Assembly (NCBI RefSeq): GCF_029227915.1
Contig: NC_079879.1
Location: 18,040,001 to 18,104,000, forward strand
Origin: Hydractinia symbiolongicarpus
Lineage: Eukaryota > Cnidaria > Hydrozoa > Anthoathecata > Hydractiniidae
DNA length: 64,000 nucleotides
Direction of reading: 5' to 3'
A program made the position numbers and the translations under genes. This document shows, piece after piece, positions 36,179 through 46,980 of the stretch (positions are counted from its first letter, which is position 1; every line of letters starts with the position of its first letter). Below the pieces are notes generated by a model. The model was not told the DNA's origin and ran no database searches. It saw nothing but the letters and a program-made list of their open reading frames with translations.

Positions 36179-38436
36179 ATGAATTTACTTCATAGAGGAA
36201 GCACGATTATGTCGTCGACTTTTTTAACCACGCCGCACGACGGATACTTTCCAAGTCGAGGTGGGAGTCCGACGAGAGGAAAAAGATTTTTTGGGAGTCC
36301 GATTAGCAGTCCGAAAAATAGTCCGAGGAACAGTCCGACGCCGTTTGAACGATTTGATGTTGAGCGGTATGACGACAGTAGCGAGGAAAAGACAAGTAGC
36401 GACGAAACTGAATTGCGAGTGCACAGGGTCGAGGAGGAAAAAAGAAAACCCAGGCGAAACAGTATCATCCGATTCAGTGATGTAAAACGGAAATTATCGA
36501 CGACTTTTCATCGACGAAATTCAACAGTGACGTCTCCGACATCAAGCCGTAAAACTATGCCACCAAGACGTGCTTCCACTGCCAATATGCCAATGCTACA
36601 ACGACAAGCTTCAGTTGATGAAATTGCGCATTCACCAAAAGGGTTGAAAAGATCGGTAACAATTGCCGATAATTTACCATCTAGTCGATCATTTCAAGGT
36701 CATATACCGGTACAACATCCATTATTAGATCGATTACGTAATAATATTATGCACATGGATCCATTCGCTACATCGTCCACACCAAATATACAATCACGAA
36801 GTAGAGCTAACTCTACACAATCAATAAAACAGTTCACTGTGTTTTTACTGGGTTGTCAATCAGTCGGAAAAACAGGTAATAATTTCGCTTCTGCACAATC
36901 GGGTTTTTTTCTACCCAAAGTGCTAAAAATTAAAGAAGGATTTTGCCTATTTTTATTTACAGACAAATTGGATTGACGTGAAAAAGTACCAACAAGCTAT
37001 TTGCGTAATAAAATATCATAATTTTCTTTTCAGCGTTAACAGTACGGTTCCTGACTGGACGATATATACACGAATACACTTCTTCTGCAGGTAAGGGCTG
37101 ATGTTAACACCACATGAATCAAAGTGAAAGTTAATAGTGGTCTTGCACACATCCATATTTAGGTTTTAAGCCAAAACTCAAAAATGTGTGTGTGATTCAA
37201 TTCACATGTAAAAGGGGCTAACCGCGGCGTCACATGATTTTCGCACAGACTTTTCACTTGTCAATTTGGCTTGTTGGGAATTGTGTTGTGTACCAATGTG
37301 ACGATTCTAAAAAAAAACACCCTTTTGATGCAACTGGCAGTAACTTCCTGTTGCCAGGTACCTTTAATGAGGGAGTTCAGTGTTTTTTACTTTACTTCTG
37401 GAAACAAACGCTTCAGCTTATGTAAAACATAAGCTTTTATGCAAATTAAAAATAAAGTGATTATTCACTTAGCTGATATGTTGTTATCTTTATTTTACCT
37501 TAGACGAAGTTTATAGTCGGGTTGTAAAATATGGCGACGAACAGGCTGATGTAAAATTATACAACAATGACATCGAGAACATGGTAAGACTGATTGCAAT
37601 CTGTTTTAATCGACTCATGTTACACGATAGAAATAAAATGTTTTAGGATGTCAATTATAGCTTGAAATCATATTATGTGGTTTTTGTTTCTATAGGAGTT
37701 CCACTTGACTTCTTGAAGACGCCTTGTTAGAAAAGAAGAACAAAATACTGTTAAATAAAATCTTTCATAACAAGTTTTCTTCGTAATAGAAGTTAGTCAC
37801 GAAATTTTAGCTAGCCGTTTACCATTTTAATGCCCTCGGAAACTAGCTATGCCTTAAAACTTGTGTAAAAAATAAATTCATGATAATCAAATCCAGCTTG
37901 AAACAATCGTGTACACATGTGCACATGAACATTTTCGTTTTCCGGTTTTCTGATTTGTATATTTGTGCTTTCTATTTTTTTAACTACAACTAGTTTAATA
38001 GAATCTTAAGAAGAGGAGTTACCTTGTATTTCAGGAGAAAAAAATTGAACTAGATCAAAATTCTGGCATCATGATCCTGTACTCCATTGTCGATACAGCC
38101 TCGTTTTTAAAGGCAAAAGTTTTATTGGAACATTTAAACAAACTTAAAGTTACTGGTCAATACCCCGTTATGTTAATTGGGACGAAACGAGAATTATCGC
38201 GGTTGCGAAAAGTGCGAAGACAGGAAGCTTACGATTCTGCAAACGCGTTTAACTGTACGCATTTCGAAGTTTCGTCAGCTATTGACCGCAAAGTAAAAGA
38301 CTGTTTCCACGCATTGTTTCGACAAATCGAGATACGGCAGTTACTTCACAACGATGAAGGAAAGGAAGGATTACACACGATTTTAAATCCACCGAAATTA
38401 TTGCGGTATGGTACGTATCGACACGGAACGGCTTAA
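36179..38436 (+). CDS. RGK-like (Rad/Gem/Rem-type) small GTPase, 4 exons, 411 aa
   Basis: Exons 36179-36875, 37034-37090, 37504-37583 and 38035-38436 join with GT-AG borders and one frame. Residues 1-220 are a Ser/Arg/Pro-rich extension with SP repeats (SPKNSPRNSP) and several RRxS sites (RRNS twice, RRAS, RQAS) that suit basophilic kinases or 14-3-3 binding. The G domain has a normal P-loop (GCQSVGKT, 225-232) and ALTVRFLTGRY after it. No DxxG switch II motif is seen at 270-285. NKxD is TKRE at 328-331. The G5-like EVSSA is at 356-360. No CAAX box ends the protein (RHGTA). In RGK proteins weak switch motifs, an N-terminal extension and lack of prenylation are known, and they inhibit voltage-gated calcium channels. 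Function here is inferred. A RERG/RASL-type relative is an alternative. Confidence 0.82.
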
Positions 38437-39954
38437 GATCGCCTTCAATTGTCGCTACAAGTAGTAAAAAATATAACATCGTTAAGAAGTAATTGAAATG
38501 AACGTGTACAAAAAACAACGAAGTTCTGTCATAGTCAATGGTACTTCTTGAATTTTTTTGAAAAAAAATGACGTTAGCTACCTTTATACCCTAACGACAT
38601 AAATAGACACATAATACAAACATTTTGCAGTGCTGGTCATTGCATTAAAAAAAGAGGTAATAATAATTGAGGCTTTGTTAGGTCTGGAGTCAAAGACGCT
38701 CAAAGTTACTCCCAAGTTCAGAGTTATATTTCAACGAAATATGGTTTTTAGCCTATTAAAAAGCACAAAATGAGCGAACAACCTCGTTTCCAGGGCTAAT
38801 TTCTCTATCTTCGATGTTAAGAAAGAAAGAAGATCTGGAAACGGGGTTGAAACACATATATCAACTCTATATTCTTTTTACAAACTTTATTTGTTAATTA
38901 AAGTTACAACTTTGTACCCAGGATAATAAAACTTATTTATTATGATCAGGTAATACGCTTGCTGGTATGAAGTTCCTGAAAAATTGTTGTTATTCTAATA
39001 TAATCTCTGGTACCTAATAGGAGGAGGTTTGTATTAGACGCAGGGAGGGGGTCGTTATGATGGACAGACTGACCAAGTAATTGAACTATAGTCGTTAGAA
39101 TGCTTACCGTTTAACAGTTTATTCTTTATTTTTTCTTGGCGTCACATCTATTTAACGGTTTGTTGATTGTATAATTTTATTGTCTTTTTCAGACATCCTG
39201 TCGATATCGTTTGGTTTGTCCGATACTGTTGGACGTGAAATTTATTTTATATTGTTTTCTTCAGAATTGCGTTTTTAGAACACAGAATTTACGCCTTTTT
39301 CTCATTTCAAACTGTCGCAACTTTAGATTAAATTTAACTTAAAAGTTAGTTGACCCCTAATTTTTTTTCTTTCTTTTCTTACTCTTTCAATTGGTTTTAA
39401 ATTCGAATGATGATATCGAAGTCAAAAAATGACCTGAATTGCCTTTTGACTAAATTCGACTTAACGGGATTAACTGGAACATTAGTAAGTCGAACTATTT
39501 TTTTCGGTCCCTTGGAGGTTCGAGTTACCGTAGGTTAATTGTATAAACAAGTTATTACACCTGCACATTTGTACAGACTGAAAATATAAACAATAGACCA
39601 CAATTATAGCAGCCAATATACCCTATATGGTTCCCGCGCTTGAAAGTGAATAATAATAAAAAAAGCGTTGGCGATATTTGTTGCAAAAACATCAGATAGC
39701 GTAGGAAGTTATGTTTTTTTAAGATCAGAATGTCGTCATGAATCTGCGACAGGAAATCTCACTTACGTGTTAATTTTTTAATCTTGTAATGTTGTGGACA
39801 TATTTTTTTTTTAAAGAACTGTCACAACAGCCGTTTTCATACTTAGACCACTTTAGCAGCAAATTTACATAAAGGGACAGCAGTTGCTTTGTGATGTGAT
39901 GAGTGTAAAAACTGGAACTTCTTCTTCGAGTGTTAATTGGAGAGACACGTGTAT
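38437..39954. other. 3' flank of the GTPase gene
   Basis: AT-rich and non-coding. AATAAA at 38925-38930, about 490 bases after the stop, is a candidate poly(A) signal. No other gene or repeat border is evident until the inverted repeat at 39975. Confidence 0.4.
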
Positions 39955-39974
39955 GGTGGCCCAGGGCTGCCATA

Positions 39975-41215
39975 AAGGTGGTTCATACCCTTTATTTTAA
40001 TAAAAATTAAAAAAAATAATTCTGCTCTCCTAAAGCAGAATTTAATGGAGAACTCAAAAATTTAACAAAAAATCTTGAAATAAATTAGATTTTACCAGGA
40101 AATCCATTTTCCTGTAACTCATTGCAATTTAAATTTCCTTAGCAACGCGCATAGATACCGTATTGGCCTTAACAACTTCCCTAATAATTGTTCATTATCA
40201 ACAAAATAACCACTATGCATATAAAATGCATATACAGTCTTAATTCCATAAGTTAAAACCACAACAAATTTTCATTACGGAACATGAAGACAGAAAACTT
40301 GACAACAAAATGTATAGCTAGCTACAATGTGTTTTTGCTGGTTTATTCTGTAGATTCTCATGGTAAATTTCCTGTAAGGTCTATATAATTCTTATATTTT
40401 TTAGATTAACATATTATTAGAATGCCTAGGTCAACATTATCAAAAAAAAAAGAAAGTTTTATGGGAATCAATTTAAAAACAAGAAGAAGAAATACAATGA
40501 TGAAGAATCATCGCGCTAGTAAATTGACAACAAAAAAACTACATTATTTGCGACGTTTCGGGTGTTTCACACACCCATTTTCAAGCAATCAAAAACGTAC
40601 AAAGTTCTCCTAAATATATACAAGTTTAACAGTAACCATAGTTACAGATTAAATACTAATTGTATAAATACAATGGAGCAAATCTAATGTTGTTATTCAA
40701 TTGGGGACTATCCCGCATTATGAACAAACTCTCTTTAATCTCTAGCAAATACCCAGCACCTCGGAGTGTCTCCATTAACAGGTGAGAAATCAACCTCATC
40801 TAATTGCACGGCAATTAAAGATCATCTTAAAGCCTGTCACACCACATTATCTCTTGACGATTTTAGTATACTCTCTAGGGGTAACAACCTTTTTTTAGTT
40901 TTGTTTTTAAAATATAATATTTTTTGCAGGAAGGGTGTGGTCATGTTGAAATTGGTTCAATTTCTAAATACAAGTATGATGGCCATTTCCTGAAAAATCA
41001 AGTCTGAATGATGTTGTTATCAAGAGATATTCAAAATAAACTTAGTAGCACTTTTCCGGACATTTTTGTAAATAATCGAGGCAGATTTGTCTTAATTATA
41101 AAAATATCAAGTTAAATCTGTCTTTTACATTGAGTAGTTTCAGTTAGCCCCCAAAGAGTCATAAAAAATTGATTACTGATGAAAATGATCACAAAGGGTA
41201 TGAACCACCTTATAA
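39975..41215. mobile_element. Possible non-autonomous DNA transposon with ~19-bp inverted repeats
   Basis: AAGGTGGTTCATACCCTTT near 39975 is mirrored by AAAGGGTATGAACCACCTT near 41197, about 1.24 kb apart. Outside them, near-identical 14-mers TGGCCC(A/C)GGGCTGC lie in direct orientation at about 39957 and 41338. The inner sequence is AT-rich and contains a retroelement fragment (40748-40915), so this may be a composite. Assignment is tentative. Confidence 0.4.
40748..40915 (+). pseudogene. Retroelement C-terminal fragment (GIY-YIG-like)
   Basis: The plus frame reads NTQHLGVSPLTGEKSTSSNC, then IKDHLKACHTTLSLDDFSIL. An EHxGxSxxTG...AIxxHxxxCxH...FxIL pattern is typical, as I recall, of the GIY-YIG-type endonuclease end of Penelope-like or related retroelements. 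The GIY-YIG core itself and any reverse transcriptase are absent, so it is a short relic. Confidence 0.4.
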
Positions 41216-41639
41216 AGAGAATCAGAATTTATAGAAATTATTTTGAATTTCATTTTACTTATAAAAAATGAATTCGATTTAAATTCAATTGAATTTTATT
41301 AAAACTTTTTGTTTTAAATTTATTTTGATATCACTCATGGCCCCGGGCTGCAATTGAAATATTAATTGGAATATAGATTGTGTTCAAAACGTGCAAATAT
41401 GTTTTCAGGCAATGTCTTTTATATTGTTTACATACGTGTGTGCTAGCAGGTTGTCAATACGATGAGTAGCTACTTGGAGTTCCAACAAAAAATTAGAAGA
41501 AAATTCAAAAAAGTATGTAAGACAGAACGTGCAAAGAGTAAAAATTCTGTACTTTGTTTGAAAGGATTATCTCTTTTACCACTGGAACCATACCATACGA
41601 ACTTTAGACGTTTTGATATACATTATACTCATACGGATG

Positions 41640-42060
41640 TGACACTCCATAAAGCACAAGACAAACTATACAGCCAGAACTCGATGGGCCTGGTATTTGC
41701 TGGTCTATAGAGCGTTGCATCAAATCAAGGAGGTTTAAACCTCCTTCATCAAATGCACCAAAACCTTATCCAAAAATAAAACCTTAAAGTACCACGACAT
41801 TTGGTTCACAATGTCATGTTTAATCTTAGAGGAGCGGCCTCTCGTCAGGTCAAAAAAATAGAGAAAATTTTACATTGACAGATTCTAATTGGGTATTATC
41901 ACTGGATGGCCATGATAAGTTATTAGGGTTCCAAAATTGGATCTTTTCTTTAACTATCTATGGTTGTATCGACACATCAATTACAAAGATTCTATGGCTA
42001 ATGGTTTGGTGAACCAATTTTTTAAGGCAATGCAAACATAGATAAAAATGTCTGTGGTGT
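41640..42060 (+). pseudogene. Integrase-core (DDE) gene fragment
   Basis: Broken plus-strand frames read GGLNLLHQMHQNLIQK, then LKVPRHLVHNVMFN, then NWVLSLDGHDKLLGFQNWIF, then YGCIDTS.TKILWL. A VPRxLVxxVM helix followed by an SLDGHDKL strand and a YGxxDxxSxKxLWL strand is the start of a retroviral-type integrase fold in a class of animal genes. The Asp of LDGHD would be the first catalytic residue. Several stops separate the pieces and I do not see the later Asp and Glu. Its N-terminal neighbour frame (41462-41710) has no recognised motif. Confidence 0.5.
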
Positions 42061-43118
42061 TGTTGTTGCTGAAGAAGTGGAATAAAATGATGGTTGGTAA
42101 GGCTGACTGATGCAATAGTTGGCTAATTTTAGAGCTTGCAATACCACTATCTTCCGATGTTATGATGTATGTTCTTTTTTAATAAAACGCACATGTATAA
42201 CTTTAAAGTTAAACATGTGAAGTCAAATGTGAAATTTTGGTACAAAAAGACTCCCTCTGGGAAGCCAATACATCTCAAACCATTTCTCTTGGCAGACTGC
42301 GAGCAAAATGGTTATGCCTTCTTTATGTTCTCTATTGGAACATCTTCATACTCCTATTTTGTGCAGAGGGCTCACTCTCCAGTTGCTGTACAATGATTTT
42401 ACGTTGCTTTAGTATGATTGATCCGGCACATAAATCTGAATTCAAAATGCTGTCTTTACTTGGATCACCCTTATTCTGCCCGTCTTTTACAGGTTTCATG
42501 CCTCATCACTTGAAAAAAAAATATTAGCTACGTGTTTCAAATTTGTAATGAATTTTTTCTTGTGTTATTTTTGTATTAAAATATCTTGAAAGACAACAGA
42601 TGCTTCGTTTAATTTGCTAGATTGGAAAACGAAACTTCAAATAATTATGCGCAACAAAGTGTACTGAAAGTGATTCTGTGATAGCTTGGAGGAAACAAGG
42701 TGATAGCAACAGTTTTCAGGGTTTTTCTCTGTTTAGATATTTCGCATGTTCTTAAAAAGTGTTTTTTGCGGTGATGTTGTTTTGCTGGAATTTAGCTTGT
42801 GTGACGTCACAAATAAACAAAAAATATGTACGAACTGAATTGCCTTTTATTAGATAATGGCGGCGACTGTGAATGTGATTATCGTTTTTGGGGTTGTTGC
42901 ATCTATCAATTAACTGTTAACGGTTGTATATAGCTAGCCGTCGTTCGGTGGTACATAGCCATCATTGGTGTGGTATCATGTGACCTCCTCCCTGTTTTTA
43001 AAAACAGTTAGGGTTAGAACGTACTTGGGCAGTGATCAGGGTCGTCTTATTGAAAGAAAAATTCCAAAAAAATCAATCACGACGCACTTAGTATGACGTT
43101 AAAGTATTATCTAAACAA
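42061..43118. other. Intergenic, nothing recognised
   Basis: Two overlapping plus frames (42169-42396 and 42237-42527) show no domain. A TGACGTCA palindrome lies at about 42801. Sequence up to 43118 ends at the Helitron-like array and its last bases (ACAA before CTAG) are the array's outer flank. Confidence 0.4.
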
Positions 43119-43595
43119 CTAGTCGATAAGGCCCGTGGAGAAATCCACTTAGGCAGATGGGCAATAGAAAAATAGGTTGTTTTAGATGTTTTGCTGACGT
43201 CAGCAGTGAAGATCCCAAAAAAGTTAGAGAAATTTATTTTATTTTTTTATTGTAATGTGTAGAGGTTGAATCACGCTGATCAAAATAATGTGTTTAAAAA
43301 TTGTGCTGACGTCAGCAAAGGCCCGTGAAAACACAAAACTTTTTTTTTCAGAAATGTGTATGCCTGTTGCCTTCATCGTATAGATCTTGAAACGCTGATC
43401 AAGAAAATGTATAGGATCGTGTATTTTTGACAAACGGTTGCAGAGATATTAGGGTTTGAAGGTTTTTTGATGACGTCATCAACCCGTCCATTCCCGAAAC
43501 GGATTCAGGGACCCAGGTTTGGGAAACTTACCCAAATTGGTCAAAGGTGGTCCCTAGTTACCCACGCGGTGAAAAATCATTGACGTCACCAACCC

Positions 43596-43742
43596 TTTAA
43601 AGATTCATAAAATATCAAAATCAAGTACCTCGTGTACTCTACTCGTTATCTTTCTCAACTATACTCTCTAGAAAAATTGCACAACAAAAAAAGAAGAATG
43701 CGGGGAAACCCCGAAAAAATAATAATGGCGTCATTATTTACA
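43596..43742 (-). repeat. BEL 3' LTR
   Basis: 147 bp, lying on the left in plus coordinates. It is preceded (element sense) by a purine-rich tract. It shares the whole LTR with the other copy except one A/T difference at base 9 from its plus-strand start. Confidence 0.92.
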
Positions 43743-43755
43743 TACTCCCCCCGTT
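43743..43755 (-). promoter_or_regulatory. Polypurine tract of the BEL element
   Basis: On the minus strand AACGGGGGGAGTA abuts the start of the 3' LTR (TGTAAATAATG). This is the expected place and composition for plus-strand DNA priming. Confidence 0.8.
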
Positions 43756-43909
43756 GACATGTCCGATGTCAACATGGTATGACTAAACATAAAGAAATCC
43801 TAAATATATATATATGTCAAAAAAAAACTATAAATACTCTTCGCGGAGTTTACGCATCAACTGTCCTTCAACCGCAGCCTTTCTCGTCGGCCTTCGTTGT
43901 TGCTCATCT

Positions 43910-45340
43910 TCATTGAGTGTCTTCAGCGGGTTTTTCAAGTTCACTTTTTTCAACTTTTTCAACTTCGTTTTCAGTCTCATTTGCTATTTCAAGTGGAATC
44001 AGTTTTTGAATAGGACGCGTTATCATAGAAACAAGTCCTTTCTTGGTGTTAACCCGAATCTTCGCACCACGAATAAATCCGTCCTTTCCATAGATCAGTT
44101 CCGTAACTTTACCCAATGGCCATCTACTTCTTGGCAGTTGGTTATTATCTTTCACCACCACGACGTCGTTCAACTTTAAATCAGGTGTTTCTCTGCCATC
44201 CTTTCTGTAGAAGTGATGTTGCCGTAATTCGTTCAAATACGTTCGATAAAATCGTCGCCACTGATCGTCAAGCACTCGTTGTACATAAAGTAATCGTTTC
44301 GAGCACTGGTCGGTATCATTCATTGGGACACATTCAGCACCAACAATGTTCGAGCCGTAAATCAAATGCAAAGGTGTGATAGTCTGTCCAAGATCGTCCC
44401 CACTCTGATATGTAAGTGGTCTTGAGTTAATCGATGCTTCAACTTGGCACAGAACTGTCTCGAGCTCTTCGAAAGTCAATAGTGCCTTCCCAATGGTCTT
44501 ACGCAAGGCGGTTTTCATTGATCTGACGATCCTTTCATAAAATCCTCCCCACCAAGGACTCTTGGGGAGAATCGGGTTAGTTTCAATAGACTCATGTCTC
44601 ATAAATCTTTTTACATGGTTAGATTTAAACGTTTTAAAGTTATCATGCACAACCGTAGCAGGCGTTCCTCTTCTGGATTGAAATCTTTTGAAAGCTCTAA
44701 TGAACGCTGGCGTCTTTAAATCGGGTGAAAGCTCAAAGTGCACAGCTCTAGTAGTAGCACATGTAAGTATTAATACGTATACCTTTGTCGTGTTTCGGTT
44801 CTCGGTACGAATGTAGAGTGGACCAGCATGATCGAACCCAACGTGTTCAAAAGCTCTCGAAGCGCAATACCTGTATTCTGGTAGATCTGGAGTCGGTGGT
44901 GATTTAATAGGTTTGCCTTGGTATCGTCGACAAACAATGCACTGTCGTAAAATGGATTTGATTGTGCGTCTACCTTTCGGAATCCAAAACTTCATTCGTA
45001 ACATCTTGAGTGTCGCTTCTACGCCTTGATGAAATGTTTTTTCGTGGGCATCTTCAACCAGAAGTTTTGTAAAATGTGAATCACTCGAAAGAATCAACGG
45101 ATACCTTTCGTCATATGAAAGCTTTTTATTCTCACCAAAACGTCCTTTAACACGTAAATCTCCTTTCTCATCTTCAAACAACTTCAGGGCGGACGAAAGT
45201 TTGTTGAAGTAGTTTTGGTTGTTTCGAAGTTTTCGTTGATTGTTTGTAATCAAAATATCAAATGCACTTTTGTATTCTTGAGTCGACAGTTCACGATCGT
45301 TGCATACTGATAAGTCTCTTTTTCGAATTCGATTTAACAA
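43910..45340 (-). CDS. BEL/Pao integrase (pol C-terminal part)
   Basis: An open frame of 476 residues that belongs to a longer pol polyprotein; the annotated Met is only the first in the open frame. The HHCC zinc domain is H99, H104, C134 and C137 (HEKTFHQG...CIVC). The catalytic core has D170 (FDHAGPLY), D233 (VHDNFKTF, where SDNG-like is more usual) and E269 (GFYERIVRS). A C-terminal domain with GRETPDLKLNDVVVVKDNN follows. Upstream, 45341-45420 has a frame change and an in-frame TAA relative to the RNase H part, so the polyprotein is interrupted. Confidence 0.88.
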   Translation of the reverse strand: MLNRIRKRDLSVCNDRELSTQEYKSAFDILITNNQRKLRNNQNYFNKLSSALKLFEDEKGDLRVKGRFGENKKLSYDERYPLILSSDSHFTKLLVEDAHEKTFHQGVEATLKMLRMKFWIPKGRRTIKSILRQCIVCRRYQGKPIKSPPTPDLPEYRYCASRAFEHVGFDHAGPLYIRTENRNTTKVYVLILTCATTRAVHFELSPDLKTPAFIRAFKRFQSRRGTPATVVHDNFKTFKSNHVKRFMRHESIETNPILPKSPWWGGFYERIVRSMKTALRKTIGKALLTFEELETVLCQVEASINSRPLTYQSGDDLGQTITPLHLIYGSNIVGAECVPMNDTDQCSKRLLYVQRVLDDQWRRFYRTYLNELRQHHFYRKDGRETPDLKLNDVVVVKDNNQLPRSRWPLGKVTELIYGKDGFIRGAKIRVNTKKGLVSMITRPIQKLIPLEIANETENEVEKVEKSELEKPAEDTQ

Positions 45341-45408
45341 TTTATTCGCAAATCTGTAAACATTATTTTAAGTTATAAGCTTTTTCAGTGAGCTAAACTT
45401 AGTCTCGT

Positions 45409-46980
45409 CTATAATATCATGAACTGCGAATGACAATGATGAGTGGAATGACTAATGTTAGTAGTGACATGACTTTTCTTCTCTTCTGACAAAACATCGA
45501 ATGAATGTTTGTTGACATGAAACTCAGGTGGAACAAAGCTGGAATCAGACAGAAATTCAGGACCGTTTAACCACAAATTTGAATTGAAGTCACCAATTTT
45601 GTCTGGTCTGGTAGGTATATCACTGGGGTTATGAATGGTGGAAACGTGAAACCATGATTCCGATGGAATGACTGATCGAACATAAACAACTCTATTTTCT
45701 ACCCATGGCTTCCACTGCTTCAATTTGCCTTTTAGCCAACAAAGGGCAACTTCCGAATCTGACCAACCGAAAAAACGATCAACTTTCAATCTACCATTGA
45801 TCGCATTAAGCACATGGCTCATCAACTTTGCTAAGAGAGCACATCCTAGCAATTCTAAACGTGGAACAGAATGCGGCTTTAGGGGCGCAACTTTCGTTTT
45901 AGCAGTCACTAGCGAAACACTTACGCCGAGGTTAGTTCGTATTTTTGCATAAATCACAGCAGCGTAGGCAATCGTCGAGCTATCACAAAATCCATGCAGT
46001 TCAATTGATTGAATTTCATGACGCGGTTCACAGAATAAATAACGTGGTATCTCAAAAGTTTGTAAATTCGCAAAATCGTTCAATATATCTCTCCATTGTT
46101 TAAGCAGTTCCCCTTGCAATGGATCATCCCAGTCGGACTTGTGTTGACAACATTTCTGGAAAAGAACCTTTACTTTGGTGGTGATTGGTGCGATCAGGCC
46201 CAACGGGTCATAAAATGAAGCAGATATACGTAAAATGTTTCTTTTTGTTGGAAACAGTTCTTTCGCTCGTTTCAATAACTCGTCAAATCGGTACACTAGA
46301 ATATCTCTGTCGATGTCCCACTCGATCCCTAATACTTTGGGGTTAACAGTTTTGTCGCTATTCGGTTCAGAATTCACGTTCTCAATTTTATCGATAAAAG
46401 TTTGTAATTCATTGTTATTAGTAGCCCATTTTCGCAAATTGAACCCTCCTTCTTTCATGATTTGTTTACTAATTTCGTAAAGTTTCTTGCCTTCAGTTAC
46501 GGTATCGGTACCGGTTGTTAGGTCATCGACGTACAAGTCATCCTTCAAAACATCAGTAATTTCGGGGCAGATAATTTCGTAAGTCTCCAAGTGGTGTTGG
46601 ATTGTCCCATTGAGTAAAAACGGACTGCACGTTAACCCAAACACGACACGCAGAAATCGATACATAATGAGCTTTGAATCGTTCTCGGTAGGGTTTTCTT
46701 TCCACAAAAAACGAAGATAATTACGGTCTTTCTCAGCGATTTCAATATTCAAGAAAGCTTGTTGAATATCAGCAACTAAAGCGACGTAGTTCGTACGGAA
46801 TCTCAGCAGAATGTCAAACACCTTAGCAAGTAAATTAGGACCAGAGTACAAAATGTCATTGAGGGATGGTTTGTGAACGGCACAAGATCCATCAAAAACA
46901 GGACGAACTTTCGTTGTACTTTTATCTTGGCGTACAACCGGATGATGCGGAAGGTAGTGAGCATTTTCGCAAGCTATCTC
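45409..46980 (-). pseudogene. BEL/Pao reverse transcriptase and RNase H segment
   Basis: The frame opens near 46980 with HYLPHHPVVRQDKSTTKVRP, out of frame with the gag-protease ORF. RT motifs are ADIQQAF (catalytic Asp) and LYVDDLTTG (YVDD at residues 107-110 counted from the Met at 46851). RNase H-like motifs HGFCDSS and GWSDSEVALCW follow. About ten to fifteen residues normally found between NDVF and HYLPHH look missing, so a small deletion with frame loss is likelier than programmed shifting. The frame ends 45409-45411. Confidence 0.85.

Noticed and set aside
36190-36485. Minus and alternate-frame ORFs over GTPase exon 1
   Set aside because: They mirror the Ser/Arg-rich N-terminus; only the 36179 frame joins the later GTPase exons in phase.
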